A DNA stretch of 64,000 nucleotides from Phocaeicola coprocola DSM 17136 (GTDB taxonomy: Bacteria > Bacteroidota > Bacteroidia > Bacteroidales > Bacteroidaceae): positions 1 to 64,000 of the forward strand of contig NZ_DS981509.1 of NCBI RefSeq assembly GCF_000154845.1, in the 5' to 3' direction. A model generated the notes under the pieces. That model was not told the origin of the DNA. It made no database searches and was given only the letters and a program-made list of their open reading frames with translations. Position 1 is the stretch's first letter, and each line of letters opens with the position of its first letter. Positions 18,735 to 28,442 of this stretch are shown here, in pieces. The translations under genes were made by a program, and so were the position numbers.

Positions 18735-20882
18735 ATGAAACCGAATTTTAAAAATATCGATATATATGACGGATTCCATCCTCAAAATGGTATGGAATGG
18801 CAAAAAGCCAATGACATCAAAGCCAATTGGAGAACACCGGAACAGATTCAGGTGAAGCCGGTTTATACGAAAGAAGACCTGGAAGGCATGGAGCATCTGA
18901 ACTATGCTGCGGGTATTCCTCCTTACCTGAGAGGTCCGTACTCGATGATGTATACGTTCCGTCCGTGGACTATCCGCCAGTATGCAGGATTTTCTACAGC
19001 TGAAGAATCAAATGCATTTTATCGCCGTAACCTGGCTTCCGGACAGAAAGGTTTGTCTGTTGCTTTCGACCTTCCGACACACCGCGGCTACGACCCAGAT
19101 CATCCGCGTGTAGTGGGAGATGTTGGTAAGGCCGGTGTTTCAATCTGCTCACTGGAAAATATGAAGGTATTGTTCGACGGTATTCCATTGAATAAGATGT
19201 CTGTTTCCATGACTATGAACGGCGCCGTACTTCCTGTTATGGCATTCTATATCAATGCAGGACTGGAACAGGGAGCTAAACTGGAAGAAATGGCCGGAAC
19301 TATTCAAAATGATATTTTGAAAGAGTTCATGGTGCGTAACACATATATCTATCCGCCTGCATTCTCCATGAAGATCATCTCGGATATCTTTGAGTACACT
19401 TCTCAAAAAATGCCGAAATTCAACTCTATCTCTATCTCAGGATATCACATGCAGGAAGCTGGTGCTACAGCCGATATCGAATTGGCTTATACACTTGCCG
19501 ACGGTCTGGAATATCTGCGCGCAGGAGTTGCTGCAGGTATTGATATCGATGCCTTTGCTCCTCGTTTGTCTTTCTTCTGGGCAATCGGCATGAATCATTT
19601 CATGGAAATTGCCAAGATGCGTGCTGCACGTATGCTTTGGGCAAAGATTGTAAAACAGTTTAATCCGAAGAATCCGAAATCACTTGCACTGCGTACACAC
19701 TCACAGACTTCAGGATGGTCGCTTACAGAACAGGATCCGTTCAACAACGTAGGACGTACTTGTATCGAAGCAATGGCTGCTGCACTGGGACACACTCAGT
19801 CACTGCATACCAATGCGCTGGACGAAGCTATTGCTCTGCCAACTGATTTCTCTGCACGTATTGCACGTAATACACAGATTTATATCCAGGAAGAAACCCA
19901 GATATGTAAAAATGTAGACCCATGGGGTGGTTCATACTATGTAGAAGCGCTGACCAACGAACTGGCTCATAAAGCTTGGGAACACATTCAGGAAATCGAA
20001 AAACTGGGTGGTATGGCTAAGGCTATCGAAACAGGTATACCAAAGATGCGTATTGAAGAAGCTGCAGCTCGTACACAGGCTCGTATCGACTCAGGTGAAC
20101 AGACCATCGTAGGTACAAACAAATATCGTCTGGAAAAAGAAGATCCGATTGATATTCTGGAAGTAGACAACACAGCTGTACGTCAGGAACAGATAGAAAA
20201 CTTACGTCGCCTGCGCGAAGGAAGAAACCAGGCCGAAGTAGACAAAGCACTGGAAGCTATTACCGAATGCGTACGTACAGGTAAAGGCAACTTGCTGGAA
20301 CTGGCTGTAGAAGCCGCTCGCGTACGTGCCACATTAGGAGAAATATCCGATGCATGTGAAAAAATTGTAGGACGTTATAAAGCAGTAATAAGAACTATTT
20401 CAGGCGTGTATTCATCAGAAAGTAAAAAGGATGCAGATTTCGCAAGAGCTTGCGAACTGACTGAAGAATTTGCAAAGAAAGAGGGTCGCCGTCCGCGTGT
20501 AATGATTGCCAAAATGGGACAGGACGGACATGACCGTGGTGCAAAAGTTGTAGCTACAGGATTTGCAGACTGTGGTTTTGATGTTGATATGGGACCGTTG
20601 TTCCAGACTCCGGAGGAAGCTGCTCGCGAAGCCGTAGAAAACGATGTTCATGCAGTAGGAGTTTCTTCATTAGCCGCCGGACACAAGACTTTAATTCCAC
20701 AAATCATTGCAGAGTTGAAACGTCTGGGACGTGAAGATATTCTGGTATTTGCAGGAGGTGTCATACCGGCACAGGATTACGACTTCCTGTATAAAGCTGG
20801 AGTTATGGCTATATTTGGTCCTGGTACTTCTGTCGCTAAATCAGCTTGTCAGGTAATGGAGCTGTTACTTGCTGAAGAATAA
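18735..20882 (+). CDS. mutB: Methylmalonyl-CoA mutase large subunit
   Basis: 715 residues, the catalytic alpha-type subunit. The substrate barrel spans about 50-570, with [24 protein letters not shown] (CoA channel) and SQTSGWSL in order. The C-terminal domain binds adenosylcobalamin through DGHDRG, whose axial ligand is His599, followed by [12 protein letters not shown] and VFAGGVIP. With MutA it carries out the radical rearrangement of succinyl-CoA to methylmalonyl-CoA used to make propionate. It is expressed from the mutA promoter and ends 144 nt before a strong terminator. No MeaB-type chaperone gene is next to it. Confidence 0.97.
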   Translation: MKPNFKNIDIYDGFHPQNGMEWQKANDIKANWRTPEQIQVKPVYTKEDLEGMEHLNYAAGIPPYLRGPYSMMYTFRPWTIRQYAGFSTAEESNAFYRRNLASGQKGLSVAFDLPTHRGYDPDHPRVVGDVGKAGVSICSLENMKVLFDGIPLNKMSVSMTMNGAVLPVMAFYINAGLEQGAKLEEMAGTIQNDILKEFMVRNTYIYPPAFSMKIISDIFEYTSQKMPKFNSISISGYHMQEAGATADIELAYTLADGLEYLRAGVAAGIDIDAFAPRLSFFWAIGMNHFMEIAKMRAARMLWAKIVKQFNPKNPKSLALRTHSQTSGWSLTEQDPFNNVGRTCIEAMAAALGHTQSLHTNALDEAIALPTDFSARIARNTQIYIQEETQICKNVDPWGGSYYVEALTNELAHKAWEHIQEIEKLGGMAKAIETGIPKMRIEEAAARTQARIDSGEQTIVGTNKYRLEKEDPIDILEVDNTAVRQEQIENLRRLREGRNQAEVDKALEAITECVRTGKGNLLELAVEAARVRATLGEISDACEKIVGRYKAVIRTISGVYSSESKKDADFARACELTEEFAKKEGRRPRVMIAKMGQDGHDRGAKVVATGFADCGFDVDMGPLFQTPEEAAREAVENDVHAVGVSSLAAGHKTLIPQIIAELKRLGREDILVFAGGVIPAQDYDFLYKAGVMAIFGPGTSVAKSACQVMELLLAEE

Positions 20883-20908
20883 ACCTGACCGACAATAAAA
20901 AATCAATA

Positions 20909-20962
20909 AGTTCTGCCCAAAAAGAAAGGTCTTAGTATCAAAACTTTTCATGGCAGAACTTA
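20909..20962 (+). other. Inverted repeat downstream of mutB
   Basis: A 10-bp perfect stem (AAGTTCTGCC at 20909-20918, GGCAGAACTT at 20953-20962) with a 34-nt loop, starting 26 nt after the mutB stop. It has no T run. It is the first of several stem elements in the 286-bp gap before the amidase gene. Nothing protein-coding is visible there. Confidence 0.45.
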
Positions 20963-21026
20963 ATAAAAATCACCTGCTTGAGAGTTTCACTTTATATCTG
21001 AATAACGTGTTTCTCAGGTTCAGGCG

Positions 21027-21081
21027 AAAAAGCAATAGCGGAACTTTTGCTCAATGAACAGAAGTTCCGCTATTGCTTTTT
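21027..21081. terminator. 20-bp perfect hairpin terminator
   Basis: AAAAAGCAATAGCGGAACTT at 21027-21046 pairs exactly with 21062-21081, with a 15-nt loop. A and T runs at the ends make it bidirectional. It can end the mutAB transcript and the convergent amidase transcript. Confidence 0.88.
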
Positions 21082-21168
21082 CAATGTTCAGCTGTTAGCT
21101 ATATACTGCCTATCCTATACAGACAAAATTAAACTATTTCTCTTCAATAACTGAATATCACACAGTTA

Positions 21169-21978
21169 CTACTTACTTTTCTTATAATCGCTAACCATAG
21201 CCTCAGCAATCCAGTTGGCTAATGCCTGACGATTGTCGGGTATCACCAAACGCTGCTGATCGCGTGCGTTCTGAATATTTCCTAATTCCAAAAAAACAGC
21301 ATAAGGCGTTGAGTTCCGAAGGACAAACAAGTTACGCGAACTAACCGTTCCATTGAATCCTCTATTAGGCTGATGACGGTCATATTTTGCAGTAAAAGTA
21401 CGCTTCAACTGATCGGCAAGACGTTTTCCATATTTACTGCCAGGTGAGTGATAAAAGAAAACATCCGTCTGTTTACCTCTGCTACGGCTATCCACATGAA
21501 CAAAGATTGCACGTTTATAATTGCTATTATCTCTACGATATAACCGGTTAATAGCATCACAACGCTGTTGCAACCTTGCTACCTGATTCAATGGAATTGC
21601 TTCACCCATACATGTTTCCCGCTTACTGTTATTCAATATCGCAGCATTTCGGATTCCATCTTTCTTGTCCTGAATAATAAAATGAACCTTAGCACCACGT
21701 TTCAGCAATTCTCTGCCTAAACGCAAAACAATATCATAGGCATATTCATCTTCGTGCAGTTCCTTTCCTCTATACTTGCCGATACATCCCGGATCTGGTC
21801 CTCCATGACCGCTGACCAAATAGAAGGTAGCCCCTTTTAATGAACTGGAAGTAATCTGGTAGGCTGCCTGTGATTTTCCAAATAGAGGTTCATATCCCGA
21901 AGTCTTTTTCTTACGAGAAAACCCAGGAAGAACGACCAGACAGCATAGGATGAGTAATGTATACTTAAGCCGCATCAT
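21169..21978 (-). CDS. N-acetylmuramoyl-L-alanine amidase (Amidase_3)
   Basis: 269 residues with a signal sequence (MMRLKYTLLILCCLVVLPGFS). The Amidase_3 zinc fold shows LVSGHGGPDPGCIG with the first His ligand, a DEYAYD stretch with the Glu ligand, FVHVDS with the second His, and VFLELGNIQN with the catalytic Glu. It should cleave the amide between MurNAc and the peptide stem in the periplasm. The start codon overlaps the stop of the thioredoxin-like gene (ATGA), so the two are translationally coupled. The AMIN and LysM domains often found in relatives are absent. Confidence 0.88.
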   Translation of the reverse strand: MMRLKYTLLILCCLVVLPGFSRKKKTSGYEPLFGKSQAAYQITSSSLKGATFYLVSGHGGPDPGCIGKYRGKELHEDEYAYDIVLRLGRELLKRGAKVHFIIQDKKDGIRNAAILNNSKRETCMGEAIPLNQVARLQQRCDAINRLYRRDNSNYKRAIFVHVDSRSRGKQTDVFFYHSPGSKYGKRLADQLKRTFTAKYDRHQPNRGFNGTVSSRNLFVLRNSTPYAVFLELGNIQNARDQQRLVIPDNRQALANWIAEAMVSDYKKSK

Positions 21979-22517
21979 TTCAGCAGTTCATCTATTTTCT
22001 TACACAAAGCAGAGAACTCTTCCTCGTTATATAAACGTGTCATCATCACAATCTTGCCAGTCTTGTCGATTAACACGTTGCGGGTGATACCAGCGTTACG
22101 AACCGCATATTTAGCAAAGATATCTGCTCCCGGATCAAGTCCAAGCGGATATGTTACTTTCGTCTGCTTTGCAAAAGCTTTAACCTTTTCCAAAGGTTCA
22201 TCACGGTCTACTCCATAAAGCGCAAATGAAGCATTATCTTTATGTTTCTGCCAGATATCCTTCTCGATAAAAGGCATTTCTTTACGGCAAACCCCACACC
22301 AGCTTGCTGTAAACTGAAGCATCACAACTTTCCCACGCAAAGAAGATAATTTTACTTTCTGACCGTCGGTTAAAGTCATTTCAAAATCGGGAGCTTCATC
22401 ACCCACTTTAACTATATATCCTACTTCATCAGGAGTAACTTCCTGTGCTTGTACTGTAGAGACTCCGGCAAACAGACAGCCAAATAATGCTGCCATCATT
22501 ATCCATTTTTTCATCAT
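21975..22517 (-). CDS. TlpA-like thioredoxin family protein
   Basis: 180 residues with a signal peptide ending near VQAQ. The AhpC/TSA-Redoxin fold carries the active site WCGVC with Cys74 and Cys77, preceded by QFTASW as in TlpA/ResA proteins. It is predicted to act as a periplasmic thiol-disulfide reductant, for example of c-type cytochrome apoproteins or cell-envelope enzymes. It is the first gene of a two-gene operon with the amidase. No DsbD-like electron donor is close by. Confidence 0.88.
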   Translation of the reverse strand: MMKKWIMMAALFGCLFAGVSTVQAQEVTPDEVGYIVKVGDEAPDFEMTLTDGQKVKLSSLRGKVVMLQFTASWCGVCRKEMPFIEKDIWQKHKDNASFALYGVDRDEPLEKVKAFAKQTKVTYPLGLDPGADIFAKYAVRNAGITRNVLIDKTGKIVMMTRLYNEEEFSALCKKIDELLK

Positions 22518-22545
22518 ATACTAATAGCTTAAATAATTATCGCTT

Positions 22546-22553
22546 CAAAGATA
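22546..22553 (-). promoter_or_regulatory. -7 element of the thioredoxin-amidase operon
   Basis: TATCTTTG on the minus strand, 28 nt before the ATG at 22517. The remaining ~210 bp up to the carboxylase terminator holds nothing else I can identify. Confidence 0.55.
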
Positions 22554-22763
22554 CAAAAAAATCGATATAAAAAGAGGAAACCTCGAACTGACCGCTACGC
22601 TTTCAAAGGTGTTTAAATACTACTTAATATTATTTTAAGAATTATATTCAATAAACTTCTGTTGCCTTGCAAACGATACAGTCTGCTTAAAAAACAAATA
22701 AAGCACAATAATAAGCACAACAGTTGTGCTATATCATGAAGTTATATGGAATTAAAACAAAAA

Positions 22764-22794
22764 AGCCATCCCAACGGATTAGGTTGAGATGGCT
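22764..22794 (-). terminator. Terminator of the biotin carboxylase operon
   Basis: AGCCATC-CAAC at 22764-22775 pairs with GTTG-GATGGCT at 22783-22794, with single bulged bases. On the minus strand it is followed by a T-rich run (22754-22763). It lies 28 nt beyond the carboxyltransferase stop codon. Confidence 0.75.
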
Positions 22795-22821
22795 AAATTT
22801 ATATTATTTCCTTCAAATCAA

Positions 22822-24354
22822 TTACAAAGGCATGTTACCGTGTTTCTTCGGAGGATTGCTTACACTCTTATTCTGAGTCATTTCAAGTGCCTGAATCAAT
22901 TTATAACGAGTATCTTTCGGAAGAATGATTTCATCGATATAGCCCTGTTCAGCTGCACGATACGGATTAGAGAATTTCTCCTTGTATTCTTCTACAGCCT
23001 TAGCTTTTTCTTCCGCCGTAGCTTTACGATACAGAATATTCACAGCACCGTCTGCTCCCATTACAGCAATTTCAGCTGTAGGATAAGAGAAGTTCACATC
23101 AGCACCAATAGGTTTACTATTCATAACGATGTATGCACCTCCGTAAGCCTTACGTGTAATTACTGTTATTTTAGGAACAGTAGCTTCTGCATAAGCGTAT
23201 ACAATCTTTGCACCGTGACGGATAATACCATTGTGTTCCTGTGTACATCCTGGCAAGAACCCCGGTACATCTTCGAATGTTACAATAGGAATATTGAAAC
23301 AGTCGCAGAAACGGATGAAACGAGAAGCCTTGTCAGAAGCGTCAATATCAAGCACACCTGCCAGATATGCCGGCTGATTGGCAACGATACCTACAGAACG
23401 TCCACCCAAACGAGCAAAACCGACTACAATATTCTTTGCAAAGTGAGGCATAACCTCAAAGAAATAATGATTGTCGACTATCGGTTCGATGATGTTTTTG
23501 ATATCATATGGCATGTTCGGGTCGTCAGGAATAACTGTCATCAGTGATTCTTCTGCACGACGGATATCATCTGTACAAGGAATAGAAGGAGCATCTTCCA
23601 TGTTGTTAGAAGGCAAGAAACTCAGCAGCTCACGAATGCTCATCAAAGTTTCTTCTTCTGTTTCACAAAGGAAGTGAGTAACACCACTCTTACTGCTATG
23701 AGTATATGCACCACCTAATTCTTCCTTATCAACTTCTTCATGAGTAACAGCCTTTACTACATCCGGACCAGTGATAAACATGTGACTCTTTTCCTTTACC
23801 ATGAAGATAAAGTCTGTCAATGCCGGAGAGTAACAAGCACCTCCTGCACACGGACCAAGAATTGCTGAAATCTGAGGGATAACACCTGATGCAATAGTAT
23901 TCTGATAGAAAATTGAAGCATATCCGGAAATACTTCCCACACCTTCCTGAATACGTGCGCCACCCGAGTCATTCAAAGCAATTACCGGAGCACCGTTTTT
24001 CAATGCCAGTTGCTGTACCTTTACAATCTTCTGTGCACCGGTAGCACTAAGTGTTCCACCATATACGGTAAAGTCGTAAGCATAAACATATACTAAACGT
24101 CCATCAATTTTACCATATCCACAAACGATACCGTCACCAGGAATATGTTTTTTCTCCATACCGAAATCAGTACAGTGATGAACCACAAACTTATCAATTT
24201 CATTGAACGTACCTTTATCGAGCAACATATCAATACGTTCGCGAGCAGTCATATGACCATTGGCATGTTGCTTTTCAACACGCTCTACTCCTCCACCCTG
24301 AGCAGCCAGTTTATCCAGCTCCTCAAATTTTTTATATTGTTCTGCTGTTGTCAT
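22822..24354 (-). CDS. mmdA: Propionyl-CoA/methylmalonyl-CoA carboxyltransferase subunit
   Basis: 510 residues, a full-length acyl-CoA carboxyltransferase of two crotonase-like halves. GGARIQEGVGSISGYASIF and GPCAGGACYSPAL form the oxyanion/CoA region of the first half, and PGFLPG and KAYGGAYIVM that of the second; these blocks match MmdA and PccB equally. In the succinate-propionate route it moves a carboxyl group between methylmalonyl-CoA and biotin, giving propionyl-CoA. The neighbours are the carrier and biotin carboxylase. The membrane Na+-pump subunits of classical decarboxylases are not in this operon, so carboxylase or transcarboxylation activity is also possible. The name is a best guess. 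Confidence 0.9.
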   Translation of the reverse strand: MTTAEQYKKFEELDKLAAQGGGVERVEKQHANGHMTARERIDMLLDKGTFNEIDKFVVHHCTDFGMEKKHIPGDGIVCGYGKIDGRLVYVYAYDFTVYGGTLSATGAQKIVKVQQLALKNGAPVIALNDSGGARIQEGVGSISGYASIFYQNTIASGVIPQISAILGPCAGGACYSPALTDFIFMVKEKSHMFITGPDVVKAVTHEEVDKEELGGAYTHSSKSGVTHFLCETEEETLMSIRELLSFLPSNNMEDAPSIPCTDDIRRAEESLMTVIPDDPNMPYDIKNIIEPIVDNHYFFEVMPHFAKNIVVGFARLGGRSVGIVANQPAYLAGVLDIDASDKASRFIRFCDCFNIPIVTFEDVPGFLPGCTQEHNGIIRHGAKIVYAYAEATVPKITVITRKAYGGAYIVMNSKPIGADVNFSYPTAEIAVMGADGAVNILYRKATAEEKAKAVEEYKEKFSNPYRAAEQGYIDEIILPKDTRYKLIQALEMTQNKSVSNPPKKHGNMPL

Positions 24355-24358
24355 AAAT

Positions 24359-24877
24359 TTAATCCTCCTCTTTAATCACATCCAGTGTCATGATAACCTG
24401 GTTACTGTTTACAGAGTCACCTTCATTTACGAAGATTTCTTTTACAACACATTCGCTGTTTACTTTGTAATTACTCTGCATCTTCATGGCTTCTATCACA
24501 ACCACGATATCACCAGCCTGCAAGCGGTCGCCAGCCTTTACTGGAATCTTAACCACTTTACCCGGCATAGGAGAAACAATCTTATCCTGCTGTTTCTCAT
24601 CAGCTCCCTTACGCATGCGAAGGTATTTTGCCTGCGAATCTATAATATCAATATTATATGACTGGTAATGAGCATTTACCGTATAACTCTTTCCGCCTTC
24701 TTTACGGATCAGTTCTGCATTATACGATTTTCCTTCATGCAAAATAGAACAACTACCGTTTTCTGCCATTACAATATCAACATCGTAAGGAACACCGTCG
24801 ATAGTCAACTGTACTTTATTGCCTTCCTTGCTAACCAACGTAACGTCAGCAACTCTATCACCTATATGTATTTCCAT
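24359..24877 (-). CDS. Biotin carboxyl carrier protein
   Basis: 172 residues. The C-terminal biotinyl domain (about 100-168) contains EAMKMQ with the biotinylated Lys132 and the preceding PMPGKVVKIPVKAGD loop. The N-terminal ~90 residues form a separate beta-rich domain, longer than in minimal carriers, probably for docking. It shuttles carboxybiotin between the carboxylase upstream (11-nt gap) and the carboxyltransferase downstream (4-nt gap), so all three are one transcription unit. Unlike many methylmalonyl-CoA decarboxylase gamma subunits, it has no long Pro/Ala linker. Confidence 0.93.
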   Translation of the reverse strand: MEIHIGDRVADVTLVSKEGNKVQLTIDGVPYDVDIVMAENGSCSILHEGKSYNAELIRKEGGKSYTVNAHYQSYNIDIIDSQAKYLRMRKGADEKQQDKIVSPMPGKVVKIPVKAGDRLQAGDIVVVIEAMKMQSNYKVNSECVVKEIFVNEGDSVNSNQVIMTLDVIKEED

Positions 24878-24888
24878 AAATATCTTCT

Positions 24889-26400
24889 TTAAATTCGCAA
24901 TACACCTTTTTTCAATCCGAACTCACGCCAACGACTGATAGGACGATTGTCTGAAGAGCCAGAATTATTCTCTTCCAGATTCATCAGATAGTCGATGTAT
25001 GCTGCAATCATAGCAATATTTTCAGTTTCTTCTTCCTTCTGACCAGCCCATTCACGCAACATATCCTGATGCTTTGGTATAAACAAGGTATTATAATGAC
25101 CTTCTACAAAATCAGGTACATTCATGATGTGACGCAAATAACCGATATTTGTTTTCAAGCCGGTAATCTTGTATTCGTAAAGCACACGGCGCATACGTTC
25201 GATAGCAAATTCACGAGTAGTAGCCCATACGATCAGCTTACCGATCATCGGGTCATAATAAATAGGAATTTCATAACTTTCGTATACATAGCTATCGATA
25301 CGAACACCGATACCGTTGGGTTCCATCAACTGACGGATAACTCCCGGTGAAGGCATAAAGTTATTTTCAGAGTCCTCTGCGCAAATACGACATTCGATAG
25401 CATGACCACGCTGCTTCAGATCTTCCTGTTTGAAATGAAGAGGCACATTGTTTGCAATACGGAGCTGTTCCTTTACCAAGTCAACACCTACAACTTCTTC
25501 TGTAATAGGATGTTCTACCTGAAGACGAGTATTCATTTCAAGGAAATAGAAATTGCGGTGTTTGTCAACAAGGAATTCAATTGTTCCTGCTCCCTTATAA
25601 TTTACAGCCTTGGCAGCCGCTACAGCAGCCTCACCCATTTTCTGGCGTAATTCAGGAGTAACAAACGGAGACGGAGTTTCTTCTACAATCTTCTGGTTAC
25701 GACGCTGAATAGAACATTCGCGTTCGAACAGATGTACCGCATTACCATAATTATCTCCTAAAATCTGGAATTCAATATGATGCGGTTCCTCTACAAATTT
25801 CTCCAGATAAACTGTATCATCACCAAATGATGACATAGATTCCGAACGAGCTGTATTATAAGCTTCTTCCACTTCAGACTCACTATGAATAAGGCGCATA
25901 CCTTTACCACCGCCTCCCATAGAAGCCTTCAGCATAACCGGATAACCGATACGATTACAGATTTCTTTTGCTTCCTCTACACTCTGCAAAGGCTGTTCCG
26001 TACCAGGAACCACCGGCACTCCCGCAGCAATCATGTGTTTACGTGCAGAAATCTTATCGCCCATCGCATCCATTGTTTCAGGATCAGGACCGATAAAAAT
26101 GATTCCTTCTTCACGACAACGACGTGCAAACTCGGAGTTTTCCGATAAGAAACCATATCCCGGATGAATTGCATCCACTCCATGGCGCTTAGCCGCCATG
26201 ATAATTTTATCAATATTCAGATAGCTTTCACGAGATGCTGCCGGACCAATCAGGCAAGCCTCATCTGCATAAAGTACGTGGCGTGCCGTTCTATCAGCTT
26301 CCGAAAAGACTGCCACGGTACGAATGCCCATTTCACGGCAAGAACGCATCACGCGCACAGCAATTTCGCCACGGTTAGCGATTAATACTTTGTGTATCAT
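24889..26400 (-). CDS. accC: Biotin carboxylase subunit of acyl-CoA carboxylase
   Basis: 503 residues. ATP-grasp carboxylase: N-terminal KVLIANRGEIAVRVMRSCRE, the Gly-rich ATP lid KASMGGGGKGMR, the FLEMNTRLQVEHPITEEVVG catalytic block, and the C-terminal Biotin_carb_C domain. It carboxylates the carrier biotin with ATP and bicarbonate. About 45 residues follow the usual end of AccC (a Glu/Asn-rich tail ending SRWREFGLKKGVLRI), as seen in propionyl-CoA-type subunits. It is the first gene of the three-gene operon. The fatty-acid AccA/AccD pair is not here, supporting a role in propionate metabolism. Confidence 0.93.
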   Translation of the reverse strand: MIHKVLIANRGEIAVRVMRSCREMGIRTVAVFSEADRTARHVLYADEACLIGPAASRESYLNIDKIIMAAKRHGVDAIHPGYGFLSENSEFARRCREEGIIFIGPDPETMDAMGDKISARKHMIAAGVPVVPGTEQPLQSVEEAKEICNRIGYPVMLKASMGGGGKGMRLIHSESEVEEAYNTARSESMSSFGDDTVYLEKFVEEPHHIEFQILGDNYGNAVHLFERECSIQRRNQKIVEETPSPFVTPELRQKMGEAAVAAAKAVNYKGAGTIEFLVDKHRNFYFLEMNTRLQVEHPITEEVVGVDLVKEQLRIANNVPLHFKQEDLKQRGHAIECRICAEDSENNFMPSPGVIRQLMEPNGIGVRIDSYVYESYEIPIYYDPMIGKLIVWATTREFAIERMRRVLYEYKITGLKTNIGYLRHIMNVPDFVEGHYNTLFIPKHQDMLREWAGQKEEETENIAMIAAYIDYLMNLEENNSGSSDNRPISRWREFGLKKGVLRI

Positions 26401-26472
26401 GCTTTATGTTTTAGTTATTATCTTCGTTTAAGCCGCCGCCGCGTCATTCGGCACATGCAGCCAAAATCTGTG

Positions 26473-26480
26473 CAAAAGTA
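26473..26480 (-). promoter_or_regulatory. -7 element of the biotin carboxylase operon
   Basis: TACTTTTG on the minus strand, about 70 nt before the accC ATG. The leader in between contains a GC-rich GCGGCGGC stretch but no riboswitch that I recognise. Confidence 0.5.
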
Positions 26481-26615
26481 GCAAAAAAAGAGACACCGTT
26501 CTAAATATCCTCTCTTTTTTTACCCTGAGAAAGGCTTTTAGCACAAAATACCTAGCTTTAGGTATACATTCCACTCTAATATAAACCAAAACGCAATGTC
26601 GAGGTAGCAAAAAGC

Positions 26616-26647
26616 AAAAGTCCGAAGAGTAAACCCTTCGGACTTTT
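26616..26647 (-). terminator. Terminator of the HtrA gene
   Basis: A 12-bp perfect stem (AAAAGTCCGAAG at 26616-26627, CTTCGGACTTTT at 26636-26647) with an 8-nt loop, ending in T's on the minus strand, 45 nt after the htrA stop. Confidence 0.8.
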
Positions 26648-26691
26648 CAAACATATCTTTTTACTTCAAAAACAATACCTGTTTATTATAC

Positions 26692-28188
26692 TTAATTCTG
26701 TGATAAATCTACTGCATAGTTGGCACGTTTTCCTGACGGATATATACCTACCATAAACAATACCTGATCAGGAGATTGAGAAGCCGCTTTCATAACTTCT
26801 TCCAGATCCTGCACTGTTTTCAGTTGTTTTCCGTTAGCTTTCAGTATGATAAATCCTTTACGGATACCAGAATCTGCCATTCTGCCTTCACTTACTCCTG
26901 TTACCTGAACACCATAACCTAAATTCAGTTGTTTCTTCAATTCGGCAGGCACTTCGCGGAATGCTGCTCTCAGTAATTCCATATCAGCATTCTTTACAAT
27001 CTTAGTATTACCTTGGGCATTTTTCAGTGTTACAGTGAAAGTCTTTTCTTTCTTATCACGCCATACTTTCAATTTAATCTTATCACCCGGACGATATTTA
27101 GCCAGTGATCCTTGTAATTCGGCCATGGTCTTCACTTTCTTTCCGTTCAATTCCATTATAACGTCGTTCTTTTCCAAAACGCCATCTACCGAACCACCTT
27201 CTGTCACTTCAACAACCTGTACACCATCGTTGATGCCCAGCTCTTTCTGTTCCTTACGGATTTCATCCGGATAAGTTTCATCACCCATGTTTCGTCCTGC
27301 AATACCCAACAGAGCACGTTGTACAGTACCGTATTGCTTCAGGTCTGTAACAACCTTTGTCATAATGCTTGTAGGAATAGCAAATCCGTAACCCGAATAA
27401 GCTCCTGTAGGAGATACCAACATAGCATTAATACCTACCAATTCTCCATTAGCATTAACTAACGCACCACCACTGTTTCCCTGATTAATGGCAGCATCAG
27501 TCTGGATAAACGACTCTACACCATTAGCACCAAGTCCACGAGCCTTAGCACTGACAATACCAGCAGTTACTGTAGAACCCAAATTAAACGGATTACCTAC
27601 AGCCAGTACCCATTCTCCAACTTTCAAGCGTTCAGAATCACCAACCGGTATGGCAGGAAAATCATCACCTTCTATTTTAACCAATGCTAAATCGGTAGTC
27701 GGGTCTGTACCAATTACACGTCCTTTCATTTCACGACCGTCGTGCAACTTGACAGAAATTTCATCAGCTCCATCAATTACGTGATTATTGGTTACAATAT
27801 AACCATCCTTCGAAATAATTACACCCGAACCAAATCCACGCTGTTCAGGAGTTTGCACCTGCTGCTGACGTCCGCGCCCATCACCGAAGAAGAAATCAAA
27901 TATATCAGGCTGACTCTGTATTGTTTTCACTTTACTTCTCTGTACAGACATAATATGTACAACAGAGTTCAAAGAACTTTCTGCCGCTTTAGTCAAATCA
28001 ATCGGCTGCATGCTAGTTGCATCCAAAGCTGCATAGCGCACATTAGACGCTGTCTGGAATTCATCATAAAAAGACAAATTTTTGTCTTGTCTAGACTGCA
28101 TAAGAGTATAAGTAGTAACCCCTGCCACCCCTGCACTGACAGCCAATACTGCGACTGCTCCAAATGCGATTTTAGTTGCCTTTTTCAT
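26692..28188 (-). CDS. Do/HtrA family serine protease (DegP-like)
   Basis: 498 residues with an N-terminal signal anchor (residues 8-30), a trypsin-like domain and two PDZ domains. The catalytic triad is visible as TNNHVIDG (His136), TTDLALV (Asp166) and GNSGGAL (Ser239). PDZ1 covers roughly 290-385 and PDZ2 420-495. It degrades or refolds damaged envelope proteins in the periplasm. The linker before the protease domain is Gln/Arg-rich (GRGRQQQVQTP), like the Q-linker of DegP. The upstream region has only a degenerate -7 box (TACTTTAG). It is transcribed divergently from rnpB. Confidence 0.94.
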   Translation of the reverse strand: MKKATKIAFGAVAVLAVSAGVAGVTTYTLMQSRQDKNLSFYDEFQTASNVRYAALDATSMQPIDLTKAAESSLNSVVHIMSVQRSKVKTIQSQPDIFDFFFGDGRGRQQQVQTPEQRGFGSGVIISKDGYIVTNNHVIDGADEISVKLHDGREMKGRVIGTDPTTDLALVKIEGDDFPAIPVGDSERLKVGEWVLAVGNPFNLGSTVTAGIVSAKARGLGANGVESFIQTDAAINQGNSGGALVNANGELVGINAMLVSPTGAYSGYGFAIPTSIMTKVVTDLKQYGTVQRALLGIAGRNMGDETYPDEIRKEQKELGINDGVQVVEVTEGGSVDGVLEKNDVIMELNGKKVKTMAELQGSLAKYRPGDKIKLKVWRDKKEKTFTVTLKNAQGNTKIVKNADMELLRAAFREVPAELKKQLNLGYGVQVTGVSEGRMADSGIRKGFIILKANGKQLKTVQDLEEVMKAASQSPDQVLFMVGIYPSGKRANYAVDLSQN

Positions 28189-28428
28189 ATGTTTATATCA
28201 TTTAAATTGTTAATTTCAACTCTTATTTAACATTTTATTTGCTAAAGTAGAACAAAATTCATACGATTGTACTCTACACAACATCTTTTTTCCCTCTTTT
28301 AACAAAGCAAACTTTCCTATTAACCGCAGTTAACGACTACTGCCTGACAAATTTACATTCATTATCAGACTGTTCGATAGAATTGCAGATATTTCTGACA
28401 AAAATGACACAAATTCGTTTTATTTGCG

Positions 28429-28436
28429 TACCTTTG
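28429..28436 (+). promoter_or_regulatory. -7 element of the rnpB promoter
   Basis: TACCTTTG, ending 7 nt before the predicted 5' end of RNase P RNA, the spacing expected for a Bacteroidota transcription start. Confidence 0.65.
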
Positions 28437-28442
28437 CAAACA

